64,000 nt of DNA from assembly GCF_002741945.1 (NCBI RefSeq), contig NZ_MDVN01000001.1, positions 211,200 to 275,199 of the forward strand, read 5' to 3'. Shown piece after piece: positions 27,901-35,453 of the stretch. Each line of letters opens with the position of its first letter. Position 1 is the first letter of the stretch. The notes beneath the pieces are model-generated. The model was not told the DNA's origin. It did no database searches and saw only the letters and a program-made list of their open reading frames with translations. Origin of the DNA: Gaetbulibacter sp. 4G1. Lineage in GTDB: Bacteria; Bacteroidota; Bacteroidia; Flavobacteriales; Flavobacteriaceae. Made by a program: the position numbers and the translations under genes.

Positions 27901-28319
27901 AAATTATTTTTAAAGCACCTAAAATTGAAGCTGAAGATGCTATTGAAAAAAGTAATGGCTTAGGAGGTTGGAGTGCTGATGGGCAAAACCTTGTAGGTTC
28001 TATTCTTCACAATTCCTATTTAAAATTCGACACACTGCCTTTAAAAGGCTTAGAAAGTATAAAATTATCTGTATTTTTTGCTGGTAACTATGCTTATGAA
28101 GGTGATGTTGAAATTAGAGAAGGCTCGCCTAACGGAAATCTTATTGGTAAAACACACTTAAAGTATTTCAATAAAGATAAAGGCCTCATGAAGTATTACA
28201 AAATACCTGTAAAACCTAAAACAGATAAGGCTTCATTATTCCTTGTATTTAAAAATGAGAAAGATAAAGAGCAATATATAGCAAACGCGAATTGGATATT
28301 GTTGAATTATATACATTAG
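24957..28319 (+). CDS. ThuA / sugar dehydrogenase / PKD / cytochrome c / CBM fusion lipoprotein
   Basis: A 1120-residue lipoprotein (signal ending MLASC). Domains in order: ThuA-like fold (about 25-245: RILVFSKTEGFRHGSI, GGGFVGIHAATDTEYDW); glucose/sorbosone-dehydrogenase propeller (about 260-690: GLLGLAVDPNY, ECCHSGGALEFGPDGNLFIT); PKD domain (about 695-780); a cytochrome c domain with haem motif CKACH at 859-863 and likely Met ligand in GETMMSAHPQ; and a C-terminal CBM6-like beta domain (about 990-1120). It follows xylA by 34 bases. Likely oxidises or transforms a sugar in the envelope and passes electrons through its own haem. The sugar and the role of the ThuA part are unknown. Confidence 0.85.
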   Translation: MKPKLIKPFLILIITIMLASCSTKEKRILVFSKTEGFRHGSIEAGVAALKKLGEENELQVIATEDSNYFVEDSLKQFSAVVFLNTTGNILNYEQQADFERYIQAGGGFVGIHAATDTEYDWPWYNKLVGAYFEGHPRIQEATLNVIDKNHKSTKNLEDTWLKEDEWYNFKDINPDINVLITIDETTYEGGTNGENHPISWYHNFDGGCAFYTEMGHTDDTYTNPLFLNHLLGGITYAIGNNNLDYRKATSDRVPPENRFVKQVLDFNLNEPMELDELPGEGILFIERRGALKLFDFKTEQTETIAQIDLFYGNEDGLLGLAVDPNYKKNHWIYLFYSAPGDEPQQYISRFDLIDKTLNLDSEKILLKIPTIRECCHSGGALEFGPDGNLFITSGDNTNPFESSGYAPIDERPERALWDAQKSAANTNDFRGKILRIKPEDDGTYSIPKGNLFPEGTPNTKPEIYVMGCRNPFRPSIDSETGYLYWGDVGPDAGVGNPNRGPKGMGEFDQARKAGFWGWPYTRGNNQVYNDYNFTTQESGAKFNPNHLVNDSPNNTGLKELPEAQESLIWYSYDKSEEFPWLGVGGVNPMAGPIFHASNHPKGNEYMFPKYFEGKLIVYEWMRDWIYVVTLDKKHNYKKAEPFMPNTEFSHPMDMIFGQDGNLYVLEYGQKWNSQNLDARLNRISFIKGNRKPIAKITNDKKVGATPLTVQFSASESLDYDNDKLTYKWSFTNDEVQSTELNPSFTFNESGTYTVSLTVTDKKGKTDTAETKLLVGNDPPELTIQIDPENTSFWDYKKVNYSVTVKDKQDGSTTDGSIDANKIKVTLDYIPEGNDLIKATLGHQQNTVPEGRKLIDGSDCKACHADKEKVNGPSYIEIAEKYTSDDVGYLISKIIKGGAGVWGETMMSAHPQLNQDEVDKMVKYILSLKPDHAPAKKQLPIKGTITFDKHIGSKNEGMYVLMASYLDNGNEDQPESNLSTREQIIFKAPKIEAEDAIEKSNGLGGWSADGQNLVGSILHNSYLKFDTLPLKGLESIKLSVFFAGNYAYEGDVEIREGSPNGNLIGKTHLKYFNKDKGLMKYYKIPVKPKTDKASLFLVFKNEKDKEQYIANANWILLNYIH

Positions 28320-28447
28320 TTGTTTACTCATAATACGAAAATAATGACTTATCATATCTACAAAAAAGTATAAATATCAAAAAAATAATATTTATGATAA
28401 TACTTATAACTTTTTTTATAAAAGTACGTTAATCACAATTAATACAA

Positions 28448-29053
28448 ATGAGCGAAAAAGAAGAGAACATTTCAATGCGTTATTGGGAATATTTTTGTGC
28501 CTTAGAATCTGATTTAAAAAAAGTATCAAGATATATTGATTTCTCAAATGATAATCTTGATACTCATTCAATTGAGTTGACTCGATTCATTCTTTCAAGT
28601 TGCTCAGAAATAGATGTCATTCTAAAGGAGATTTGTTTTGAATTGGATAATACTCTTAAGCCAGAGAAAATTAATGAATATCAAAAAATAATAAAAAAAG
28701 AACTACCTAATCTTATTAATGAAAAAATTAACATTGGGTTTTCATTTCCAGAAATAAAACCTTGGGACTCTTGGAATGAGGATAAGACACCTGACTGGTG
28801 GGCTAAACATAATAAAGTCAAACACCAAAGGAATAAATATTATAAAGAAGCAAACCTTGATAATGCTATAAAAGCAATAACGGCTTTATTTATTTGCATT
28901 AATTATTATTATAAAATTGCTCTGTCAAAGCACCTAAAAGAAAGATTAAAAAGAAATATAACTTTTAAAGATGTTACACAAATATTAAGTTCTGATATAA
29001 ACTTTATCCGTTTTTCTGCAGATTATTATATAAGCCACCTTAGAATAGACTAA
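28448..29053 (+). CDS. Uncharacterised 201-residue protein, possibly HEPN-like
   Basis: I do not recognise this gene with certainty. It has no signal or membrane segment. The predicted make-up is mostly helical, with an unusual Trp-rich centre (KPWDSWNEDKTPDWWAKHN) followed by KVKHQRNKYYKEANLDNAIKA (split here at 20 residues: KVKHQRNKYYKEANLDNAIK). That Trp/His/Arg stretch followed by an Ala-rich helix recalls uncharacterised HEPN-superfamily proteins. It stands alone between the xyl operon and the convergent cytochrome gene, with A/T-rich flanks and no partner gene, and looks unrelated to the sugar genes around it. Confidence 0.6.
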   Translation: MSEKEENISMRYWEYFCALESDLKKVSRYIDFSNDNLDTHSIELTRFILSSCSEIDVILKEICFELDNTLKPEKINEYQKIIKKELPNLINEKINIGFSFPEIKPWDSWNEDKTPDWWAKHNKVKHQRNKYYKEANLDNAIKAITALFICINYYYKIALSKHLKERLKRNITFKDVTQILSSDINFIRFSADYYISHLRID

Positions 29054-29167
29054 AATACAATCTTCTTTATAGAATTAGCTAAATCAAAAGCAACTTTATA
29101 AACTTTAATTTAAGATTATATAAATTACTTGACATTATATTTATGATCGATTCTATATCGTTATTAA

Positions 29168-31120
29168 TTACTTCAAAGAATTAATCCAAGCCGCTATTTT
29201 AAGAGCCTCTGCTTTTGGAACCTGAGGCATTGGTGCCATAGGTGTTGCATATTCTGGCCAGTTTTTAGGTTGCGGGTTATAAATAAGCTTCACTATTTCT
29301 TCATCGGTATAATTACGTTTTGCAATTAATTTAAAAGAAGGCCCAACAAGTCTTTTTTCTTTATGATGACATGCCACACAGGTATTATTAGTTAAAAGAG
29401 GTTGCACTTGAGCATCAGTTAAAACCGTTTTTCTTTTTTTAGTTACCGCTGTTTTACTAACTCTAGGTTTTTTAGCTACTTTCTTTTTAATACTAGATGA
29501 CCGTTTTGTTGAAAGATCAGATAATTTTAATTTGTCGCCTTCGGCTATATTATTTAAAGTATAGTAGAATGTTGGGTGTAAAGTTAACTGACTCGATTCT
29601 TTTTCTTTAACGCCAGATAAGGTTATTTCGTGCACATAAAACGGTCTTAAATTATCTGTAACAATACGAACCTTATAGCCATCATCACTTACTTTAACGC
29701 CTTTTAAATTAATAGTTTCCAAGTTTGCTTGTGGGCTTCCATAAGCAGCATGGTATTTATAGATATAACTTTTACCTTTATAAGAGTCTAAATCTTCTGC
29801 CGAACTTTTATCAACAGGTTTTGTGAATTCAATCTCAAAACCATCAGGCATTGATTTTACTGATTTCATTTCAAAAGGAACGCGACCTGTCCATGTTAGG
29901 TATTCCAAACCAGAATTTGTAGTTCCGGCTGACCCCCATCCTCTATTGGTTTCCCCAACAAAAAGATTTCCGCTTTGGTCAAAATCCATACGCATTACCC
30001 CAGACTGAAAGCCCGATCTAAAATCGAAAGCAACACCTTGATATTCTCCTTTTACTTTTTCAAGAACCACACGCATTATTTTACTTTGCCCCATATCGCC
30101 AACCAATATTTGTCCACTAAATGGTCCAAATTTACCTTCAGTCTCATCTACTTTCACTTCCGAGTTTGAGATCCCTAAAATACCGTGAGGTAAAACTACA
30201 GCTGGTAATTGCATTTCTGGAAAAGATTCTTTTGCTTCATAAACAAAATCTGGATCTTTTTCATCTATAATATTTTCGGGCTTTACGTAGCGTCCATTCT
30301 TTTTAATTTGACGCTTATCTATCTTATTATAAAATTCCGCTTCGGTAAGCTTTATAGGAGAGTCTTTATGCCCACTCCATTTAAGTCCTGCTGGATGTGC
30401 AGTAACCACACCTTTAGGCAAGTGCCATAAGCCTCCAGAGCCTACCCAATCTCCTTGATTATCGGTATAGAACAATTCTCCATCAATAAGACCATAGCCG
30501 GCAGGAGAACGCATTCCTGTTGCCCAAGGTTCCATACGTCCATCCTCATAAATTTTCATCGTCCATCCTCGCCATGGTACACGACTTTCTCCTCGCCACC
30601 ATTCTTCACTTCCAAAAGCGACATTTGCTGTTACAAAAAAGGCATTGTCTGGTGCCAATATTGGACCAAAAGAATATTCGTGATAGTGTGTTGATAATGG
30701 CCATGCGTAAATGGTTTGATAAACATCTGCAATTCTATCTCCATCTGTATCTACAAGTTTAGTAAGCTCTCCTCGCTGTGCTGTATATAATGCTCCATCG
30801 CGATAAGCTAACCCTAATGGTTCGTGTAACCCAGATGCAAATTTTATAAACTTAGATGATGTGCCATTCCCCATAGTTGGGTTTTCAATAATCCAAACAT
30901 CTCCACGTCTGGTACAAACGGCTATACTTCCATCTGGAAGCGACAATACACCTCCGCCTTCAACTTTAATACCCTCGGGAGTTGGAACTTTAGTTATACG
31001 ATAATAATCTTCTTCTTTAGGAGCGTTTTGAGCTATTACAATTTGAGTAAAACCAATCACAATCAGTAATACTACAATTTTAATACTATTTGTTTTATTA
31101 TGAATTATTTTGTTCATCAT
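29168..31120 (-). CDS. Propeller dehydrogenase-like protein with C-terminal cytochrome c domain
   Basis: A 650-residue exported protein (signal IVVLLIVIGFTQIVIAQ). Residues about 30-440 form a sorbosone-dehydrogenase-like beta-propeller (GGGVLSLPDGSIAVCTRRGD, GLHEPLGLAYRDGALY, GQILVGDMGQSKIMR). A beta domain follows, then a Lys/Arg-rich linker (about 540-572), and a C-terminal cytochrome c domain with CVACH at 581-585 and the Met-rich ATPMAPMPQVP. I chose ATG 31120, two bases after the upstream stop; the frame runs to a TTG at 31129, which would overlap that gene. It is translationally close to the DUF1080 gene upstream and probably acts as its electron-transfer or oxidation partner. Confidence 0.83.
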   Translation of the reverse strand: MMNKIIHNKTNSIKIVVLLIVIGFTQIVIAQNAPKEEDYYRITKVPTPEGIKVEGGGVLSLPDGSIAVCTRRGDVWIIENPTMGNGTSSKFIKFASGLHEPLGLAYRDGALYTAQRGELTKLVDTDGDRIADVYQTIYAWPLSTHYHEYSFGPILAPDNAFFVTANVAFGSEEWWRGESRVPWRGWTMKIYEDGRMEPWATGMRSPAGYGLIDGELFYTDNQGDWVGSGGLWHLPKGVVTAHPAGLKWSGHKDSPIKLTEAEFYNKIDKRQIKKNGRYVKPENIIDEKDPDFVYEAKESFPEMQLPAVVLPHGILGISNSEVKVDETEGKFGPFSGQILVGDMGQSKIMRVVLEKVKGEYQGVAFDFRSGFQSGVMRMDFDQSGNLFVGETNRGWGSAGTTNSGLEYLTWTGRVPFEMKSVKSMPDGFEIEFTKPVDKSSAEDLDSYKGKSYIYKYHAAYGSPQANLETINLKGVKVSDDGYKVRIVTDNLRPFYVHEITLSGVKEKESSQLTLHPTFYYTLNNIAEGDKLKLSDLSTKRSSSIKKKVAKKPRVSKTAVTKKRKTVLTDAQVQPLLTNNTCVACHHKEKRLVGPSFKLIAKRNYTDEEIVKLIYNPQPKNWPEYATPMAPMPQVPKAEALKIAAWINSLK

Positions 31121-31122
31121 GT

Positions 31123-33015
31123 CTACCAAATTATTTCATATTTAATTTTACTACCATCAACAGGAATTATCAATTCTGTTTCTCCGTTAGCTTCTCGTAC
31201 TACTGGTGTTTGGCCTGTTAATACTTTTACATAATACTGTTGTTCTTCTACAAGATAAGAGCCGTCAGTCATTTTTTTCACTTTGCCAGAAGCCAATTTG
31301 CAATACCAGTTTGTTAATCCAGATTTTGAAAATTGAATATCATTGACAACATAATTATTATTACTATCTGATGTTATCCTGTTTTCAATATCAACATCTT
31401 TATATCGATATTTAAAGACAGGTAATCCAGAAGTTTTATCAATTGTATAACCTTTAGAAACGAAATCCGGTGCTAATCCTGTATCTGGAAATGCCTCAAC
31501 CAAACTTGAAAGCTGAGCTATGGGTTGATTTAAAAAAGTCCATTGAACGGCTCCTTTTGGTCTAAACGATCCATCACCTCGGCTGTGCCACATGGGCGTT
31601 GCGTCTACAAAATCACCTCGCCAAACACCAACAAGATTTCCTGCACCTAAATCGTAAATATAATTTACCCCTTCTGGTGTGCCAATACCTATGGTGTGTG
31701 ATAATCGTTTTCCATCACCATTAAAACTTACAAAAGCTCTTAATAAACGTGGTTTAGAATCTGGCTGAACAAAAATTGGAGATACCGTATTTATATTTGG
31801 CGGATAAGAATCATAGGTATGAAAATCTTTCGAATTTGTTGATTTGCTTTTAATAGAAAGCCCTAATCGTGGTGCTCTCCAACCAGCAGATTTTATATTA
31901 ATGAGAATAAATTTATGTTCTCCTTTTGTTAATTTCACATCTCCTTTCAATAGCCCTTGTCCGCTCGAAGAATTGTCTTCTACAATCTTTTTATTATCAA
32001 CAATTAATTTAACGCCTCCTGTATAACCAACACTAATAGTATAATCGTCTTCATCTTCAACATTTAAAGTTCCTATATACATAATACCATATTCATCTTC
32101 TTCACCAGCACTAAGAACATCAATATTATTAGCCTTCCCTGATGACACTTTAGCGCGATCATTCAACTCGTCTAACCCCTTAAAAGCACCCTTATAAGTA
32201 ACGTATGAAAGCGATGCTAGTGTTACTGAAGATTCTTTTAGCAATTGGTATTTAAAATTCCGAATTGCAACTGGTCCATGATTTCCTTGAATTAACAAAG
32301 GACCTTTAGCGACTTCATTCTTTTCAATTGGACCTCCAGTATAAGTAGAAACCTCAACATTACTATGAATTCGAACACCATTTAAATCTACTGAAATAAA
32401 TTTAGCGTTCGAAATCTTATCTCCCGCTTCATTAAAGCGCGGTGCTTGAAAATGAACTTTATATTTTTGCCATAACCCAGGTGCTTTTGATGCATTGCTG
32501 GTTGGAGGAATGCCTCTAAATATTTTATCTTCATCTTTTTCCCAGTTATTATGAAATCCACCCATATCAGATCCTAAGGGAATTTTAACACCCCAACTAT
32601 CTTTTAGCTGTAGCTCATATCTGCCCTGAAAGTAAAGTCCAGAATTAGAGCCCTTTGGTAGCATAATCTCTAATTCTAATAATAAATCTCCATGCTCCCA
32701 ATTGGTAACTAAGGCATCACTTTTTTCTTTATCATTAATATTTAAAAGAATTCCTGTTCCTGGAGTTGATTTAATTGCTTTAGGCTGCTCGACCACATTC
32801 CTTTTTCTCTTCCTTCTTTTCTTTTTCTTTTTTGAATCATGCTCTTCTACTGATTTGTGATGGACATCAATATGCCTATTTACTATTACATCACCAACAA
32901 TTTGCCAGTTTCCTGCCTGTTCTTTGAAATCATTTAAATTGTCAAGTTTGATTTGTTCTTGAGCAGATAGATTAAATCCAAAAAGAACAGCAATTAATAA
33001 AAGTCTGATTTTCAT
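31123..33015 (-). CDS. Large DUF1080-domain protein with PA14-like segment
   Basis: A 630-residue exported protein (signal ending GFNLSAQEQ). The first half is a DUF1080 concanavalin-like domain (about 90-265: LLLELEIMLPKGSNSGLYFQ, YELQLKDSWG, GPLLIQGNHGPVAIRNFKY). It is interrupted early by a run of basic residues, KKKKKRRKRKR at about 65-75. Next comes a PA14-like beta domain (about 285-385, GKANNIDVLSAGEEDEYGIM then YTISVGYTGGVKLIVDNKKI), and the C-terminal third is a further beta-rich region. It heads a two-gene operon with the cytochrome protein. An AraC-type site and -7 box lie about 66-114 bases upstream. Confidence 0.78.
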   Translation of the reverse strand: MKIRLLLIAVLFGFNLSAQEQIKLDNLNDFKEQAGNWQIVGDVIVNRHIDVHHKSVEEHDSKKKKKRRKRKRNVVEQPKAIKSTPGTGILLNINDKEKSDALVTNWEHGDLLLELEIMLPKGSNSGLYFQGRYELQLKDSWGVKIPLGSDMGGFHNNWEKDEDKIFRGIPPTSNASKAPGLWQKYKVHFQAPRFNEAGDKISNAKFISVDLNGVRIHSNVEVSTYTGGPIEKNEVAKGPLLIQGNHGPVAIRNFKYQLLKESSVTLASLSYVTYKGAFKGLDELNDRAKVSSGKANNIDVLSAGEEDEYGIMYIGTLNVEDEDDYTISVGYTGGVKLIVDNKKIVEDNSSSGQGLLKGDVKLTKGEHKFILINIKSAGWRAPRLGLSIKSKSTNSKDFHTYDSYPPNINTVSPIFVQPDSKPRLLRAFVSFNGDGKRLSHTIGIGTPEGVNYIYDLGAGNLVGVWRGDFVDATPMWHSRGDGSFRPKGAVQWTFLNQPIAQLSSLVEAFPDTGLAPDFVSKGYTIDKTSGLPVFKYRYKDVDIENRITSDSNNNYVVNDIQFSKSGLTNWYCKLASGKVKKMTDGSYLVEEQQYYVKVLTGQTPVVREANGETELIIPVDGSKIKYEIIW

Positions 33016-33080
33016 CTGTATATATTTTAGTACAATTTAACCTAAAGATGAATTACTAATTTCATTTTTTGTTAAAACAT

Positions 33081-33088
33081 CTAATTTA
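33081..33088 (-). promoter_or_regulatory. Probable -7 box of the DUF1080/cytochrome operon
   Basis: Minus strand TAAATTAG, one mismatch from TAnnTTTG, 66 bases before the ATG at 33015 and exactly 22 bases from the operator-like palindrome at 33111-33129. Confidence 0.35.
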
Positions 33089-33110
33089 GATATTTATATC
33101 TACATTATTG

Positions 33111-33129
33111 TTCAGTATTATTCACTGAA
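33111..33129 (-). promoter_or_regulatory. Palindromic operator, probable AraC target
   Basis: TTCAGTATTATTCACTGAA: perfect TTCAGT/ACTGAA arms around seven bases. The same 19 bases recur at 33846-33864, and the similarity extends outward on both sides (ATTATTG before, AAATTATAC after). It lies 96 bases before the DUF1080 start. Confidence 0.6.
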
Positions 33130-33175
33130 ATAAATTATACTAAAATATAAGTCACTTAAAGTCATATTAATTAAA

Positions 33176-33210
33176 TAAAAAAAGTCTGAGGTTTTAAAAC
33201 CTCAGACTTT
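33176..33210 (-). terminator. Rho-independent terminator of the azurin gene
   Basis: A perfect 15-base inverted repeat (33181-33210: AAAGTCTGAGGTTTT and its complement, no loop bases left over) is followed on the minus strand by a run of T residues. It begins 32 bases after the azurin stop. The T run is on the minus-strand side, which fixes the direction. Confidence 0.85.
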
Positions 33211-33241
33211 ACTAATATATTATGGTAAAGACTACTACTAA

Positions 33242-33754
33242 CTATTCTACAATAAATTTTCCTTTCATGATAGCATAATGCCCCGGAAAACTGCATAAAA
33301 AATCGTATTCCCCAGGTGCAGGTGCATCAAACTCTATAACAGTAGTTTCGCCTGCTCCAATTAATTTAGTATGCGCTATAACATCTTGAGTGTCATTAGG
33401 TATATAATCATTACTAGCAAAGGTTGCAGCTTTATTTCCAAATGCAGAAATGCTAACACCCTTTTTTAACAACACAAAATTATGTCCCATAATTTTCTTG
33501 TCTAATTTACCAATATGCCTAAGTGTCAATTTAACTTTCTTTCCAGCTTTAACTTTAATCTCAGCCTTATTAAACTGCATTAAATCATTGGATGTTATAA
33601 CTACTTCGCTTAAATCTTCCTCAACAGCTTTTTTTGCTTTACTTGTTTTATTTTCATATGAAAATCCTTCTTTCTTTTTTTCTTCTTTCCCTCCACAACC
33701 AATAAACATTGCACAGGAAAAAATGAATACTAATACATACTTTACTGTTTTCAT
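33242..33754 (-). CDS. Azurin-like copper lipoprotein
   Basis: A 170-residue cupredoxin, a one-electron carrier. The signal ends CAMFIGC (lipid Cys20), and a Lys/Glu-rich linker (about 23-48) holds the copper domain away from the membrane. All four type 1 copper ligands are present: His91 (MGHNFVLL), Cys154 and His159 (FLCSFPGH), and Met163. The gene is alone, with its own terminator, and has the same operator and promoter arrangement as the neighbouring DUF1080/cytochrome operon. It probably accepts electrons from the haem or FAD dehydrogenases in this region and delivers them to a terminal oxidase. Confidence 0.93.
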   Translation of the reverse strand: MKTVKYVLVFIFSCAMFIGCGGKEEKKKEGFSYENKTSKAKKAVEEDLSEVVITSNDLMQFNKAEIKVKAGKKVKLTLRHIGKLDKKIMGHNFVLLKKGVSISAFGNKAATFASNDYIPNDTQDVIAHTKLIGAGETTVIEFDAPAPGEYDFLCSFPGHYAIMKGKFIVE

Positions 33755-33815
33755 TTTTAGTGTTTTAATTTGAAAATGTTCACATAATCAGATATTGACT
33801 CCCTGATAATAAAGT

Positions 33816-33823
33816 CAAATATA
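33816..33823 (-). promoter_or_regulatory. -7 box of the azurin gene
   Basis: Minus strand TATATTTG, an exact match to TAnnTTTG, 62 bases before the ATG and exactly 22 bases from the palindromic operator. No TTG lies at the normal -33 distance, consistent with dependence on an activator. Confidence 0.5.
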
Positions 33824-33845
33824 GTCATATAACCCAATATTATTG

Positions 33846-33864
33846 TTCAGTATTATTCACTGAA
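33846..33864 (-). promoter_or_regulatory. Palindromic operator, probable AraC target
   Basis: Identical 19-base palindrome TTCAGTATTATTCACTGAA to that at 33111, here 92 bases before the azurin start. Identity in two places 735 bases apart, each at the same distance from a start codon, argues for a functional site. Confidence 0.6.
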
Positions 33865-33936
33865 AAAAATTATACGCAACAAAAAGATAATTAACAATGA
33901 TAAGCTTAAATCAAACAAGTAGTAGTTAAATCGAGT

Positions 33937-35322
33937 TTACTTTGACTTATTCCAGTATTTTTCAATCTCTTCAAGAGATTTTCCTTTTGTTTCAGGGATG
34001 TACTTGTATGTGAGAACTACAATAATTATAATAAATACAATAAATATAAAATAAGGTAAAGAACCGTTCCAAATGGCGCCATTATTTACATCACTATCCA
34101 TTACTATGGGGAAAGATTGTGAAACCACATAATTTGCTGCCCATTGTGCCGCTACAGCTATAGACATGGCTACACTACGTATTTTATTTGGAAACATTTC
34201 TGAAAGTAAAACCCATACAACGGGCCCCATAGAAAGAGCGAATGAAGCTATAAAAATTAACACTCCCAACAGTGATATTATCCCTACCGATTGCTGTTGT
34301 AAAGTAATACCTAACAATAAGAACCCAACTATCATTCCTATAGCCCCAATATATATTAATGGTTTTCTTCCAAATTTATCTACTGTAAACATCGCAACGA
34401 AAGTAAAAATAAGATTAACAAATGCCAGAAGTATTTGTTGTGCTAAAACATCCTCTTTGCCAAAGCCCAATGCCTTTTCAAAAATATCTGCACCGTAGTA
34501 TAACACTGCATTTATTCCTGTAAACTGTTGTAATACAGATAATGTGGTACCGATAACAATAACGCCTATAACTATTTTCGAAAAATAGTTTACTTTAACT
34601 CTATCATTACTTGCTTTAAGGGAATCTTTTATTTCATTAATTTCTTTATTTGCTTTCTCTGAACCATGTATCTTGATTAATATTGTTAGAGCTTCTTCAT
34701 CTTTTCCTTTAATAGCCAACCATCGCGGGCTTTTAGGTACAAAAAATAGTAGTATTAAAAACAAACAACTAGGTATTAATTCTGACCAAAACATACGCTT
34801 CCACCCAAAGGAGATGTTCTGAGTTTCGGTTAAACTATTTCCAATAAAATAAGTAGCCAAAAACACTACAAAAAAACCGATAACTATTGCTAACTGATAA
34901 TAAGTAACCATTTTTCCTCTTATATTGCTTGGTGAGATTTCAGCAATGTACATAGGTGCATTCATAGACGCTATACCAATACCAATACCTCCAATAATTC
35001 TAAAAAACACCAAAAGAGAAACTGACTCAGGGAATATAGAAGGCAAACCAGAACCATAAGCTGAAATTGAAAATAAAACAGCAGACATTATTAAGGAATA
35101 TTTTCTGCCAAATTTTATACTTACTGGTCCTGCAATAATAGCACCAACAAGGCACCCTAGCAGAGCACTTCCTACTACCCAGCCTTTCATAGCTGAGTCC
35201 AAATCAAAATGTTTGCTTAAATAAAATTGTGCTCCATTTATAACTCCAGTATCATAGCCAAATAATAATCCTCCTAATGCTGTTACTGCTGTTATTAGTA
35301 ATAAAAAAGTTTTGTTATTCAT
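33937..35322 (-). CDS. Sugar porter (MFS) sugar:H+ symporter
   Basis: A 461-residue, twelve-helix member of the sugar porter family. Signature segments are GGLLFGYDTGVINGA in helix 1, RIIGGIGIGIASMNAPMYIA then EISPSNIRGK after helix 4, and the C-terminal PETKGKSLEEIEKYW. The family imports hexoses or pentoses with protons. It is the last gene of the glycan locus, 131 bases after the sulfatase, and would take up the monosaccharide (glucose, if the beta-1,2-glucan assignment is right). Xylose is an alternative, given xylAB in the window. Confidence 0.88.
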   Translation of the reverse strand: MNNKTFLLLITAVTALGGLLFGYDTGVINGAQFYLSKHFDLDSAMKGWVVGSALLGCLVGAIIAGPVSIKFGRKYSLIMSAVLFSISAYGSGLPSIFPESVSLLVFFRIIGGIGIGIASMNAPMYIAEISPSNIRGKMVTYYQLAIVIGFFVVFLATYFIGNSLTETQNISFGWKRMFWSELIPSCLFLILLFFVPKSPRWLAIKGKDEEALTILIKIHGSEKANKEINEIKDSLKASNDRVKVNYFSKIVIGVIVIGTTLSVLQQFTGINAVLYYGADIFEKALGFGKEDVLAQQILLAFVNLIFTFVAMFTVDKFGRKPLIYIGAIGMIVGFLLLGITLQQQSVGIISLLGVLIFIASFALSMGPVVWVLLSEMFPNKIRSVAMSIAVAAQWAANYVVSQSFPIVMDSDVNNGAIWNGSLPYFIFIVFIIIIVVLTYKYIPETKGKSLEEIEKYWNKSK

Positions 35323-35453
35323 GATTCCTACTTTAGCTTATTATTATCATTTATATAGAGTACTTAATCTGTTTTTTGAAGGCTCAAAATCATCAAAATA
35401 AAGTTCGATTCTCAGTTTTAATACATCTACGATTTACTCATTATTTAATATGA

